Assembly (NCBI GenBank): GCA_001513155.1
Contig: LFSR01000037.1
Span: forward strand, 24,631-88,630
DNA length: 64,000 bases
Origin: Syntrophomonas sp. DTU018
GTDB taxonomy: Bacteria > Bacillota > Syntrophomonadia > Syntrophomonadales > Syntrophomonadaceae
Reading direction: 5' to 3'
Both the position numbers and the translations under genes were made by a program. Of the stretch, positions 1 through 9,597 are shown piece by piece. The notes under the pieces are model-generated. The model searched no databases. It was not told the DNA's origin and saw nothing but the letters and a program-made list of their open reading frames with translations. How positions within the stretch are numbered: position 1 is the stretch's first letter; every line of letters starts with the position of its first letter.

Positions 1-2
1 AA

Positions 3-842
3 TTGGAACAGAAGGGCTTTATCTATGAAAGTGAAGGAGCTCTTTGGTTTAAGTCGACCCTCTTTGGAGATGAAAAAGACGAGGTAGTCAAGCGGGCTAA
101 CGGAGTGCCTACCTACTTTGCCGCTGATATTGCCTACCACCGTAACAAGTTCCAGCGGGGTTTCGACTGGGTAATAAATGTGTGGGGGGCTGACCATCAC
201 GGCCATGTAGCCCGTATGAAGGGAGCCATGCAAGCTCTGGGCATTGATCCCGACCGGCTGGATATTGTGCTTATGCAGCTGGTAAGGCTGTATCGCAAAG
301 GAAATCTGGTGCGGATGTCCAAACGCACCGGAACCACCGTCACCCTGGATGAGCTGATTGAAGAAGTTGGCAAGGATGCAGCTCGGTTTTTCTTTGTTAT
401 GCGCAGCCCGGACAGTCATCTTGATTTTGATCTGGAATTGGCCAAACAGCAGAGTCAGGAGAATCCGGTTTATTATGTGCAGTATGCTCATGCCCGCATA
501 TGCAGCATTTTCCGCCAGGCCAAGGCTGCTGGTGTACAGATGAGTGCGGCAGATCAGATCGATACCAGCTTGCTTAAGGAAGAAGAGGAACTGGCCTTGC
601 TGCGCAAGCTGGCTGATTTCCCGGAAGAGATAAAAATCGCGGCCCGCACCCTGGCGCCCCATCGTATCGCCAGGTATGCTCTGGATCTGGCCGGATTATT
701 CCATAGTTTCTACAATCATCACCGGGTGCTGAATGAAAACCAGCAGCTGCAGGATGCTCGCTTGCTCCTGATGGAGGTTACACGCATTACTATAAAAAAT
801 GCTTTGCAAATACTGGGTGTTAGTGCGCCCGAGCAAATGTAG
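3..842 (+). CDS. argS: Arginyl-tRNA synthetase, C-terminal half (5' end outside window)
   Basis: Charges tRNA-Arg with arginine in the cytosol. The reading frame is already open at the first base, so the TTG at position 3 is an internal codon and about half of the usual 550-560 residue protein lies upstream. Visible are the class I core segment GADHHGHV (about residues 62-69 of the fragment), the MSKR catalytic loop ([13 protein letters not shown]), and an alpha-helical anticodon-binding domain that includes [13 protein letters not shown] and [11 protein letters not shown], all typical of ArgRS. It ends 12 bp before a HARE-HTH gene that shares its direction and is probably cotranscribed. Confidence 0.95.
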   Translation: MEQKGFIYESEGALWFKSTLFGDEKDEVVKRANGVPTYFAADIAYHRNKFQRGFDWVINVWGADHHGHVARMKGAMQALGIDPDRLDIVLMQLVRLYRKGNLVRMSKRTGTTVTLDELIEEVGKDAARFFFVMRSPDSHLDFDLELAKQQSQENPVYYVQYAHARICSIFRQAKAAGVQMSAADQIDTSLLKEEEELALLRKLADFPEEIKIAARTLAPHRIARYALDLAGLFHSFYNHHRVLNENQQLQDARLLLMEVTRITIKNALQILGVSAPEQM

Positions 843-854
843 GAGGTTTTTGTA

Positions 855-1088
855 ATGCACCAGAGAAAACGCAGTGAAGCGGATTGGGCAGTGGAGATAT
901 TGTTGGAAAAACAGGAACCCATGTATTACCTGGACTTGATCAAGGAAATAAGCAACCGGATGGGACGTAAGCAGGACGAGCGTACCCTGTCCTCTATTTA
1001 CACCCGGCTCAATCTGGACAACCGTTTGGTCCATCAAGGGGAAGGCTACTGGTTTTACGATACAAACCGGGTAAAAGCTAAGGAGTGA
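855..1088 (+). CDS. rpoE: RNA polymerase delta-like HARE-HTH protein, short form
   Basis: A 77-residue basic protein made almost entirely of a HARE-HTH winged-helix domain (SEADWAVEILLEKQEPMYYLDLI, then a second helix pair, ending at DRLVHQGEGYWF-like sequence). This is the N-terminal domain of the Gram-positive RNA polymerase delta subunit. Bacillus RpoE is about 173 residues, with a long Asp/Glu tail that displaces nucleic acids. That tail is absent here: the protein stops at VKAKE. The start ATG follows AGGAGG (841-846) at good spacing. Its position just before pyrG matches the rpoE-pyrG pair of Bacillus, which supports the family call. Function without the acidic tail is uncertain. Confidence 0.75.
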   Translation: MHQRKRSEADWAVEILLEKQEPMYYLDLIKEISNRMGRKQDERTLSSIYTRLNLDNRLVHQGEGYWFYDTNRVKAKE

Positions 1089-1093
1089 TGGTT

Positions 1094-1732
1094 ATGAAGA
1101 TCAGTTATCTGGGGCATGCCTCATTTTTGATTGAGAGCCAGGGCCAATACCTGCTTACTGACCCCTGCGACGAACGCAGCGGTTACCGCCCCTGGAAAGG
1201 ACCGGTAGACGTTGTTACCGTCAGCCATGATCACTATGATCATAACGCCGTAGAGCACCTGCAGGGTAATCCTCGTATTATTAAAGCCCAAACTGCCCCG
1301 GTAGAAGCCGGCGGTTTTACTGTTCAGGGTTTCCGTTCCTATCATGACAAGAAGCAAGGCCAGGAGCGGGGTGTCAATTATATCTACAAAATTACCGCTG
1401 AGAATCTAAATCTTGTACATATGGGAGACCAGGGAACCCTCCTGGATCAGGACCTGCTGGAGAAAATCGGCCCGGTAGATATCCTGATGGTACCGGTAGG
1501 AGGCCGCTACACCGTTGATGCGGCCGAGGCTGCACAGATAGTTACCCAGTTGAAGCCCAGCATAGTTATTCCTATGCACTACAAGACTCCCCAGGGCAAG
1601 GTAGATGTTGCCCCCGTGGAAAAGTTTATTTCTCAATACGAAAAGGTAGTAAAACGCCCGGAATTAACAATTACCGCCCAGGAGCTTCCTCAGGCTATGC
1701 AGGTAATTGTCCTGGAGCTTACCGAGCATTGA
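1094..1732 (+). CDS. Metallo-beta-lactamase-fold hydrolase (UPF0173-like)
   Basis: About 212 residues with metallo-beta-lactamase metal ligands: TVSHDHYDHNAV (HxHxDH variant), HMGDQG, and a terminal IPMHYKTP histidine. It opens with the typical MKISYLGHASFLIE strand. The protein is probably a soluble Zn-dependent hydrolase; substrate is unknown. ATG 1094 is chosen because AAGGAG (1079-1084) is spaced 9 nt from it. GTG 1085 and ATG 1088 lie too close to that site. The upstream gene stops inside this leader (stop at 1086-1088), so translation is probably coupled. Confidence 0.8.
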   Translation: MKISYLGHASFLIESQGQYLLTDPCDERSGYRPWKGPVDVVTVSHDHYDHNAVEHLQGNPRIIKAQTAPVEAGGFTVQGFRSYHDKKQGQERGVNYIYKITAENLNLVHMGDQGTLLDQDLLEKIGPVDILMVPVGGRYTVDAAEAAQIVTQLKPSIVIPMHYKTPQGKVDVAPVEKFISQYEKVVKRPELTITAQELPQAMQVIVLELTEH

Positions 1733-1782
1733 CCATAGCCGGGGAAGAAGGTAAAATTGCAAAAGATTTGGGTTTTTGATAG

Positions 1783-3417
<1,635 letters not shown>

Positions 3418-3443
3418 GTTTGTTAATCGAAACATAAAAATAA

Positions 3444-3471
3444 GGGCAGTATCCGTTCCTGGATACTGCCC
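3444..3471 (+). terminator. Left copy of duplicated terminator hairpin after pyrG
   Basis: An 11-bp stem (GGGCAGTATCC / GGATACTGCCC, 6-nt loop) begins 26 bp after the pyrG stop codon. It has no T-run of its own: element A begins 1 bp after the stem. The same hairpin recurs at 3628-3655 with one loop difference. Confidence 0.75.
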
Positions 3472-3472
3472 A

Positions 3473-3626
3473 GAGACTGTCGAAAAAGGCTATGATAAGA
3501 GATCGCCACGTCGCTGCGCTCCTCGCGATGACATAACCAAAAGCCCATCATTTGTGTCATTGCGAGGCACGGAGTGCCGTGGCAATCTCGAACGTCCAAC
3601 TATTAATAAGCTTTATTGACACGCTG
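3473..3626. mobile_element. Terminator-targeting MITE-like element, copy A
   Basis: A 154-bp non-coding element. Its ends are imperfect terminal inverted repeats: the left end reads GAGACTGTCGAAAAAGG, and the right end reads CAGCGTGTCAATAAAGC when reverse-complemented. Inside are two REP-like palindromes facing each other, GATCGCCACGTCGCTGCG... and ...GGCACGGAGTGCCGTGGC, so the whole element can fold on itself. It lies between two copies of a 30-bp sequence (3443-3472 and 3627-3656, one mismatch) that contains the complete pyrG terminator hairpin. No transposase is encoded. It resembles a non-autonomous transposable element with the hairpin as target-site duplication. Confidence 0.8.
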
Positions 3627-3627
3627 A

Positions 3628-3666
3628 GGGCAGTATCCGTACCTGGATACTGCCCAATCCTTTTCT
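3628..3666. terminator. Right copy of duplicated terminator hairpin (pyrG / CoA-transferase)
   Basis: The hairpin GGGCAGTATCC...GGATACTGCCC (3628-3655) is followed by AATCCTTTTCTGTTT. It lies between convergent genes and directly before the stop codon of the minus-strand CoA-transferase, so it could serve both strands. Confidence 0.7.
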
Positions 3667-3668
3667 GT

Positions 3669-5036
3669 TTAGAAAGGTATGCGGTTGGTCCGGGACCAGA
3701 TTTTCATTTCCTTGGCTGCTTGGATCAGATCCTCCCGGAAGTCGGGATGAGCCAGATTAATCAGGGCTTCTGCTCGTCCCCAGGTTGACAGTGCCTTCAG
3801 ATTGGCCTTGCCGTATTCGGTTACCACCCAGTGTACCACGGTACGGGGCACGGTAACCACTGCCCCCGGAGTCAGCATAGGACGAATGCGGGAATGGATT
3901 TTGCCTTCTTTGTCCTTATAGGTGGAGTTGAAGGCCAGGAAAGCTTTCCCGCCTTTGGAGTGGAAGGCCCCGATGACAAAGTCCAGCTGCCCGCCAGTTC
4001 CCGAGATTTGCCTGAGTCCCGAGGTCTCGGAGCACACCTGGGAGAGCAGGTCTATTTCCAGAATGTTGTTAATGGCCACCACATTGTCGTGCATGGCTAT
4101 CCGGTAGGGATCATTGGTGTAATTTACCGTACAGGAGGCTACCCGGGGATTGCCGTCCAGGAAATCATAGGTTTCCTGGGTACCCAGGCAGAAGGAGTAG
4201 GTGCTCTTGTTTATATCATAAGCTTTTTTGGCGTTGGTTATTTTGCCGGCCTCGTACATTTTGACAAAGGCATCACAGAACATTTCACTTTGAATACCCA
4301 GATCTTTCAAGTCTGATTCAGCCAGCAGGTTGCCGATAAGGTTTGGCAGAGCGCCTATACCCAGCTGAACCATGGCTCCGTCCCCAATTTCTTCCATGAT
4401 ATATTCGGCAATTTTCCGATCTGCCTCGGAAGGCTCTGCAGGCGGCGGGGTAGTGAAGATGGGAGTGTTTGATCCTTCAATAATATAATCAATTTCACTG
4501 ATATGTACATATTCGTCACAACCGCCCAAGCATAGGGGCATGTTTTCATTTACTTCCACAATGGCTATTTTGGCATTCAAAGCCAAGCCGCGATTATGGG
4601 AGTTGCCCAGTCCGAAGTTGAAGCAGCCATGTTTATCCATCGGTGTTACCTGTGCAACCCATACGTCAGGCCATAAGTGGGCGAAATCGGGGTTGTAAGC
4701 TAACAAAGTGGCTTCATGATAATTGAAGGGATTATGAGTGGCCAGACCCATATCGCAGGCCTTGCGGTCCAATAAAGTGAAATACCAGCTGAAATATTGG
4801 AAGGTCTTCTGCTCGGGATCGTTTTTAATAACTTCGGGAATAGGCAAAATGGTTCCCGTACCGCGGATGGATACGTTTTCCAAGCCATCCCCAGCCCTCT
4901 TGCCCAGAGCAGCATCAAAATCAACTGGCTTGGTGGCGAACATGCCGTAGTCAATAATTGAGTTTGATTGCACCAGCTGGGCTGCCTTTTCCGCAGTAAT
5001 TAACTTGCTTTTGTATTCCTCCAGATAAGTTCTCAA
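3669..5036 (-). CDS. Acetyl-CoA hydrolase/transferase family, probably butyryl-CoA:acetate CoA-transferase
   Basis: A 455-residue class I CoA-transferase. It is expected to move CoA between acetyl-CoA and a short-chain acid. In a butyrate-oxidising syntroph this would activate butyrate; in a butyrate producer the reaction runs in reverse. Seen: the [13 protein letters not shown] loop, the catalytic glutamate in SEMFCD (Glu251), and the C-terminal [19 protein letters not shown] motif shared by butyryl- and 4-hydroxybutyryl-CoA transferases. The start is taken as TTG at 5036, which follows AGGGGGGG at 8 nt; a TTG at 5069 has no such site. It is a lone minus-strand gene convergent with pyrG. Substrate choice is inferred from family resemblance. 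Confidence 0.85.
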   Translation of the reverse strand: MRTYLEEYKSKLITAEKAAQLVQSNSIIDYGMFATKPVDFDAALGKRAGDGLENVSIRGTGTILPIPEVIKNDPEQKTFQYFSWYFTLLDRKACDMGLATHNPFNYHEATLLAYNPDFAHLWPDVWVAQVTPMDKHGCFNFGLGNSHNRGLALNAKIAIVEVNENMPLCLGGCDEYVHISEIDYIIEGSNTPIFTTPPPAEPSEADRKIAEYIMEEIGDGAMVQLGIGALPNLIGNLLAESDLKDLGIQSEMFCDAFVKMYEAGKITNAKKAYDINKSTYSFCLGTQETYDFLDGNPRVASCTVNYTNDPYRIAMHDNVVAINNILEIDLLSQVCSETSGLRQISGTGGQLDFVIGAFHSKGGKAFLAFNSTYKDKEGKIHSRIRPMLTPGAVVTVPRTVVHWVVTEYGKANLKALSTWGRAEALINLAHPDFREDLIQAAKEMKIWSRTNRIPF

Positions 5037-5347
5037 AATTAACCCCCCCTTAGACTTGCCTTGCCCCAAGTTGTAGCAAATTTTTGACTACAGCTTGTCT
5101 TTGCATATATTAGAATATTCGTACAAAAAACGTATAATCCTTTCACGTAATTATATTCGGAAAATTGAGAATATTAACAACACGTTTTGCGTAATTGGGC
5201 GGGAGTCAATTTACCATATCCAGGCAGTTATAATTTGAGGAATAATTTTCTATGGAGCAGGCATTTGCCAGGCTGGTGACGAAAGAATCATGAACAAGAG
5301 GGAAATAGGCGATACTAGCAGATAAAAACCTGACAAAGGAGACTGTC
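5037..5347. promoter_or_regulatory. Divergent intergenic region with a possible promoter for the CoA-transferase
   Basis: An AT-rich, gene-free 311-bp region between divergent genes. On the minus strand a TATAAT (5150-5155) is preceded by TTGTTA (5175-5180) at a long 19-bp spacing, a weak SigA candidate for the CoA-transferase. The SD run AGGGGGGG lies near its start codon. No clear promoter is visible for the + strand gene at 5348, which does have an AAAGGAG ribosome-binding site. Confidence 0.3.
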
Positions 5348-6418
5348 ATGTTTACTACCCGCATTATCGATAAGAATGAAAAGGACCGTTATAACCGCTT
5401 TGTAGCTACACATCCCAAAGGCCACTTTTTGCAGTTGTGGGAATGGGGACAGGTTAAAGAAGGCATGGGATGGGAGAAATTGCCTCTGGTTCTGGAGGAA
5501 GACGGGGAAATTCGAGCTTCTCTCTTGATTTTAAAACGTCCTTTGCCGGTACCAGGTTTGAAAAAGTGTATCTTTTACTCTCCTCGCGGACCTGTGGTGG
5601 ACCCGGAAAGTGAAGAGCTGTGCCGGGCTTTGTTTGCCGGTGCGGCTCGCGTGGCTAAGGACCACGGAGCCATCTTTTTGAAAATTGACCCGGACATAGA
5701 TCATCGCCGTACAGAGTTTGGTGAAATCCTAAACCGGTGCGGTTTTCGCAAAAACGAAACAGGTTTAGATTTTGAAGGAGTTCAGCCCCGCTTTGTCTTC
5801 CGGCTGGATATTACTCCTGAGGAAGCGGCTTTACTGGCCAATATGCACCAGAAATGGCGTTACAATATACGCCTGGCTTCCCGCAAGGGGGTAGTTATTC
5901 GCCAGGCGGAAGGCAAGGAGGATCTGCGGACCTTTTACGATATTCTCCTGGAGACTGCCCGGCGGGACAAGTTTTTAATCCGGGGCTATGAGTACTTTGA
6001 ATGGATCTGGGATTATATGGTGCTCAACGGTTACGGCCAGGTTTTCCTGGCTGAATATGAGGGGCAGGCCATCGCTGCTGCTCTGGCTATGATTCTGGGA
6101 GACAAGGCTTGGTACCTGTATGGAGCCTCCAGCAACGAACACCGCAATGTGATGCCCAACTACCTGATCCAGTGGGAAATGATCCGCTGGGCCAAACAGC
6201 AGGGATGTACTCTTTATGATTTCCGCGGGGTTTCCGGGGACCTGGATGAAAACAATCCCCTGTATGGTTTGTACCGGTTCAAAAAGGGATTCGGCGGGGA
6301 GTTTACGGAGTTTATCGGGGAGTATGACCAGGTTTATTCCCGTTTCTTCTACTGGTTGTGGTCCCGGGTACTGCCCATATATATGAAACTGCGACACAGA
6401 AAAGGAGCCGGTGATTAA
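5348..6418 (+). CDS. FemAB/FemX-type peptidoglycan aminoacyltransferase
   Basis: A 356-residue FemABX protein with two GNAT-like folds. These enzymes add amino acids from aminoacyl-tRNA to the stem peptide of lipid II or peptidoglycan. Family features seen: FLQLWEWGQVKEGMGWE near the N-terminus, KCIFYSPRGPVVDP, the NMHQKWRYNIRLASRKGV segment, and the C-terminal LYDFRGVSGDLDENNPLYGLYRFKKGFGGE signature. The ATG follows AAAGGAG. Its stop abuts the ATG of the alanine racemase homologue, so the two are coupled, and both belong to wall-precursor chemistry. The exact amino acid transferred cannot be told. Confidence 0.85.
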   Translation: MFTTRIIDKNEKDRYNRFVATHPKGHFLQLWEWGQVKEGMGWEKLPLVLEEDGEIRASLLILKRPLPVPGLKKCIFYSPRGPVVDPESEELCRALFAGAARVAKDHGAIFLKIDPDIDHRRTEFGEILNRCGFRKNETGLDFEGVQPRFVFRLDITPEEAALLANMHQKWRYNIRLASRKGVVIRQAEGKEDLRTFYDILLETARRDKFLIRGYEYFEWIWDYMVLNGYGQVFLAEYEGQAIAAALAMILGDKAWYLYGASSNEHRNVMPNYLIQWEMIRWAKQQGCTLYDFRGVSGDLDENNPLYGLYRFKKGFGGEFTEFIGEYDQVYSRFFYWLWSRVLPIYMKLRHRKGAGD

Positions 6419-7627
6419 ATGATCGCATATGGCTGGGCGGATAAATGGATTGAAATCGATGTGGATGATATCCGCTGGAACTTGGAACAGGTTCGCTCCT
6501 GCCTGCAGGAGGGGGTCCGGTTAATTGCGGTAGTAAAAGCTAATGCTTATGGACATGGAGCCCAGGAAGTAGCCCGTATTCTTTACCAGCAGGGAGTTGA
6601 CTTTTTTGCGGTAAGTTATCTTAAGGAAGCTCTGGATTTAAGGCGCAGCGGCCTGCGGGGCAGTATCTTGCTGCTGACCCCCTTGATTAATGAAGATCAA
6701 GTGCTGGAAGCAGTAGAGAACCATCTTACCCTGACTATAACTTCCTTGCCGGAAGCGGAAATAGTTGACAAGGTAACCCGCCTGACCAGGCGTATGGCTG
6801 CAGTTCATCTTAAAGTTGACACAGGTCTGGGCCGTTTCGGCATGAACCTGGAACAGACCTTGCAATGTTGTGAGTTATTAAAACAGAATTCTCACATATA
6901 CATTGAAGGAATATATACTCATATGGCCGAAGGCGCTGCCCGCAGCACCCGCTATACCCAAAACCAGTTTAATCAATTTATGAAAGTGGTTAACGGGCTT
7001 ATGGAACGGGGTTATATTTTTCCCATCCGCCACTGTGCTAACAGTGCGGTACTGCTTAATTATCCCCATATGCAGCTGGATGCAGTAAGAGTCGGCACCC
7101 TTATTTCCGGGCAGCATCCGGCGGGAAAAATCAGACACCGCCTGGAATTGCGGGATCCCTATCACTTCAAGTGCCGGATAATATCGGTACGGCACCTGCC
7201 CAAAGGCAGTTATCTCGGATATAACCGTACCTATCGCTTGAAGAATCCGGCTCAAGTCGCGGTCCTTCCCGTAGGATACCACGATGGGCTGGCCCTGGCA
7301 GTGGATAACCCGCCGTCGGGGTTAATAGATCTGCTTAAAATCCTGGCCAAGACAGTACTCAGATATTTTCATTTTCCCCGCCTGCAGATGAAAGTGGCGT
7401 ATAAGGGGCATCTCTATCCTGTCCGGGGCAAGGTGTTTATGCAGATGTGCCTGGTGGAAATGCCAGCGGATTTGGAAGTCCAGGTGGGAGATGAAGTGGA
7501 AGTACCCATCCGAAAAACCCTGGCTTTGGGCAGTGTTATGCGCCTGTATGTACGGGAAGGGAAAGCAGGCAAGATGGATAACGATGAGTATGTATCCTAT
7601 GTTATAGAGGAGGATTTTCATGAATAA
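6419..7627 (+). CDS. alr: Alanine racemase family protein, divergent
   Basis: A PLP fold-type III racemase, 402 residues. Lys40 in VVKANAYGHG is the PLP lysine, and Tyr268 (GYNRTY) matches the second catalytic base. The C-terminal part is unusual. After LPVGYHDG there is an insertion of about 30 residues (DNPPSGLIDLLKILAKT...), and the segment that usually reads RxxMDQ is VFMQMCLVEMP, so the usual Asp-Gln of the substrate/chloride site is missing. It may still racemise alanine or may act on another amino acid. It starts directly at the femX-like stop and overlaps the sppA start by 8 bp. Confidence 0.75.
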   Translation: MIAYGWADKWIEIDVDDIRWNLEQVRSCLQEGVRLIAVVKANAYGHGAQEVARILYQQGVDFFAVSYLKEALDLRRSGLRGSILLLTPLINEDQVLEAVENHLTLTITSLPEAEIVDKVTRLTRRMAAVHLKVDTGLGRFGMNLEQTLQCCELLKQNSHIYIEGIYTHMAEGAARSTRYTQNQFNQFMKVVNGLMERGYIFPIRHCANSAVLLNYPHMQLDAVRVGTLISGQHPAGKIRHRLELRDPYHFKCRIISVRHLPKGSYLGYNRTYRLKNPAQVAVLPVGYHDGLALAVDNPPSGLIDLLKILAKTVLRYFHFPRLQMKVAYKGHLYPVRGKVFMQMCLVEMPADLEVQVGDEVEVPIRKTLALGSVMRLYVREGKAGKMDNDEYVSYVIEEDFHE

Positions 7628-8525
7628 AAAGCTGGTGGTGGGTGTACTGGTATTATTTTTAGCCGTTATGACCATAGTGTCCCTGTGGGGAATAACTAAC
7701 GCCGGTGGCAGGGGAAAACTGGCAGGCGGTTCGGCAATCGGAGTCATAGAGATAAACGGTGTGATAAGCGGTGAAACCGGCGGAGGGTTGTTAAGCGGCT
7801 ATTCAGCCAATGCCATGGATATTATGGAGAGTATTCGCCAGGCCAGGGAAAGGGAAGACATCAAAGCCGTGGTTTTGCGCATCGATAGTCCCGGAGGCAG
7901 TGCGGTGGCCTCCCAGGAGATTGCTTTGGAATTGGATCGCCTGCGCCAGGAGGGCAAAAAGGTGATTACTTCCATGGGCGATATGTGTACTTCCGGCGGT
8001 TACTGGATTGCCTGCAGCAGCGACTATATCATGGCCAATGGGGCAACCTTGACCGGCAGTATCGGCGTTATTATGCAGTTAAGCAATTTGGAAGGCCTGT
8101 ACGAAAAGGTGGGGATTAAGGAAGAAGTTATTAAAAGCGGCAAGCACAAGGATATGGGATCTGCCACCCGCACCCTTACCGAAGAAGAACGGCGCTTGCT
8201 GGAGGACATCGTAGGCGATTCATATGACCAGTTCCTGGATCAGGTACTGAAAGGCCGCTCCGGCAAAATTAGCCGGGAAAAACTGCTGGAAGTAGCAGAT
8301 GGGCGCATTATTTCCGGCCGGCAGGCTTTGGAACTGGGCCTGGTAGATGGTATCGGCAATTATTATGATGCCTTGGACAAAGCCCGCGAGACAGCTGGGT
8401 TACCGGAAGACAGCCCCGTCGAAATACTGAATGGAATTGACTTCTGGAAAAGCCTGGGTCTTAGTGTACTGGGTGAGCTGTCAGAACAGGTACAGGGCCG
8501 GTTTATAGAGCTGCGGTACCAGTAA
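7620..8525 (+). CDS. sppA: Signal peptide peptidase SppA
   Basis: A 301-residue membrane-anchored serine protease that degrades leftover signal peptides. One N-terminal membrane segment (KLVVGVLVLFLAVMTIV) is followed by the S49 domain. The nucleophile is predicted to be Ser125 in TSGGYW, with Lys175 in SGKHKDMGS as the general base; their spacing of 50 residues agrees with short Gram-positive SppA. The ATG lies within the last codons of the upstream racemase gene (ATGAATAA overlap), so translation is coupled. Confidence 0.93.
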   Translation: MNKKLVVGVLVLFLAVMTIVSLWGITNAGGRGKLAGGSAIGVIEINGVISGETGGGLLSGYSANAMDIMESIRQAREREDIKAVVLRIDSPGGSAVASQEIALELDRLRQEGKKVITSMGDMCTSGGYWIACSSDYIMANGATLTGSIGVIMQLSNLEGLYEKVGIKEEVIKSGKHKDMGSATRTLTEEERRLLEDIVGDSYDQFLDQVLKGRSGKISREKLLEVADGRIISGRQALELGLVDGIGNYYDALDKARETAGLPEDSPVEILNGIDFWKSLGLSVLGELSEQVQGRFIELRYQ

Positions 8526-8543
8526 AGATAGGGAGGAGTTTGT

Positions 8544-9119
8544 TTGTCTTTTACGGAATCTATCTATGGGGTTCTATTCGAACCGGCAGCAACTCTGCGG
8601 GATTTAGCGGAAAACAAACCCTACGGCAGGGCTCTGCTGATATTTTTAGCCGTAACCCTGCTGAGCCTTATTTTTGAGCAGGCTCTAATGGTTTACAATG
8701 ACAGTGAAACTCTAAAAATTCTTCCTGCCAATGCGGTATGGATGTTTAACATCCTGGGGGCACTCCTGTCAGTCCTGCTGCTGCTGGTAATAAGCGGGCT
8801 GTTGTCGTTAATCAGTGAGATAATTTACGGAAAATTCAATGCCGGCGGGATAATGGTAGCCTTATGCTATGCATCAATACCCGGTATTTTAGGACCTCCG
8901 GTTCATTATGCCCTGTCCTTGGCGGGGGTGGAATGGCTGGGGGCGATACTGGCTTTGCTGGTCATGGTGTGGGTTCTGGTACTACAGGTAATTGCCGTGC
9001 GGGAATCCCTGCAGGTTACCACTGGCCAGGCAATTTTGATCCTGGTACTGCCGGGCCTGTTTTCCCTGATATTACTTACAGCTTTGGTAGTAACAGTTTT
9101 ATTGGGTGTGAATATTTAA
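8544..9119 (+). CDS. Yip1-family integral membrane protein
   Basis: A 191-residue, very hydrophobic protein with about five membrane helices, starting MSFTESIYGVLFEPAATLRD. The short cytosolic lead-in with FEPAATLRDLAEN and the helix layout match the bacterial Yip1 domain family. It starts with TTG after GGGAGGAG, 18 bp behind sppA, and is probably the last gene of the femX-alr-sppA operon. Its function is unknown; membrane-protein quality control alongside SppA is only a guess. Confidence 0.7.
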   Translation: MSFTESIYGVLFEPAATLRDLAENKPYGRALLIFLAVTLLSLIFEQALMVYNDSETLKILPANAVWMFNILGALLSVLLLLVISGLLSLISEIIYGKFNAGGIMVALCYASIPGILGPPVHYALSLAGVEWLGAILALLVMVWVLVLQVIAVRESLQVTTGQAILILVLPGLFSLILLTALVVTVLLGVNI

Positions 9120-9139
9120 CCAGAATTTTCCTGAAGAAA

Positions 9140-9169
9140 GCAGGATAAGCTTTCTCTTCTGCCGAATTG
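9140..9169 (+). promoter_or_regulatory. SigH-type promoter of spo0F
   Basis: The -35 element GCAGGATAA (9140-9148) matches the Bacillus SigH consensus RNAGGAWWW at every position. After 12 bp, GCCGAATTG (9161-9169) matches RNNGAAT. A TATAAT lies just downstream (9172-9177) without a good -35. In Bacillus, spo0F is known to be SigH-dependent. The -35 sits in the loop of a 7-bp hairpin (AGAAAGC / GCTTTCT). Confidence 0.75.
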
Positions 9170-9204
9170 GGTATAATGGGAAATTGATCCCGGGGGGAGA
9201 TTGT

Positions 9205-9576
9205 ATGCCTAACAAAATTCTTATTGTTGATGATCAAAAAGGAGTAAGGCGTCTTCTGGAGGAATTATTTAAGAAGGAAGGATGGAGCGTATATATTGCC
9301 GCAGACGGTCTGGAGGCCATCAGCATGGTGAAAGAAGCCATTCCTGATATTGTGCTGATGGACATGAAAATGCCTAACATGAACGGACTGGAATCTTCAG
9401 CAGTAATTCTCAAGGAATTCCCGGACATGATAATAATAATGATGACTGCCTATGGGGAAATGGATGTGGTTAAAAAGGCCCTGGAGGTGGGGGTAAAACG
9501 GTGCATAACCAAGCCTTTCGACATTTTGAGCATGCGGGATCTGGTAAATGAATTAGTTTTGGAGAAGGTATCGTAA
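9205..9576 (+). CDS. spo0F: Sporulation phosphorelay response regulator Spo0F
   Basis: A 123-residue stand-alone receiver domain. In Bacillus it passes phosphate from sensor kinases to Spo0B. Asp9/Asp10 bind the metal, Asp53 (LMDMKMPNMNG) is the phosphoacceptor, and MMTAYGE and ITKPFD supply the conserved Thr and Lys. ATG 9205 is chosen because it follows GGGGGGA; an upstream in-frame TTG at 9184 would add seven residues that encode only the ribosome-binding site. It sits between sppA-yip1 and fba, as in the Bacillus spo0F-fbaA order. In Clostridia lacking Spo0B, such a protein may have another partner. Confidence 0.85.
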   Translation: MPNKILIVDDQKGVRRLLEELFKKEGWSVYIAADGLEAISMVKEAIPDIVLMDMKMPNMNGLESSAVILKEFPDMIIIMMTAYGEMDVVKKALEVGVKRCITKPFDILSMRDLVNELVLEKVS

Positions 9577-9597
9577 AAATACAAAGAGGTGAGAAAT

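Noticed and set aside
3473..3490. Spo0A boxes in the element ends (TGTCGAA)
   Set aside because: The match falls in the terminal inverted repeat and changes to TGTCAAA in copies C and D, so it is best explained as part of the element.
3552..3788. Reading frame across element A into the CoA-transferase 3' end
   Set aside because: It runs through the repeat, a terminator and the antisense strand of a well-supported gene.
5037..5347. Sigma-54 promoter for the CoA-transferase
   Set aside because: No GG-N10-GC pair at -24/-12 could be found on either strand.
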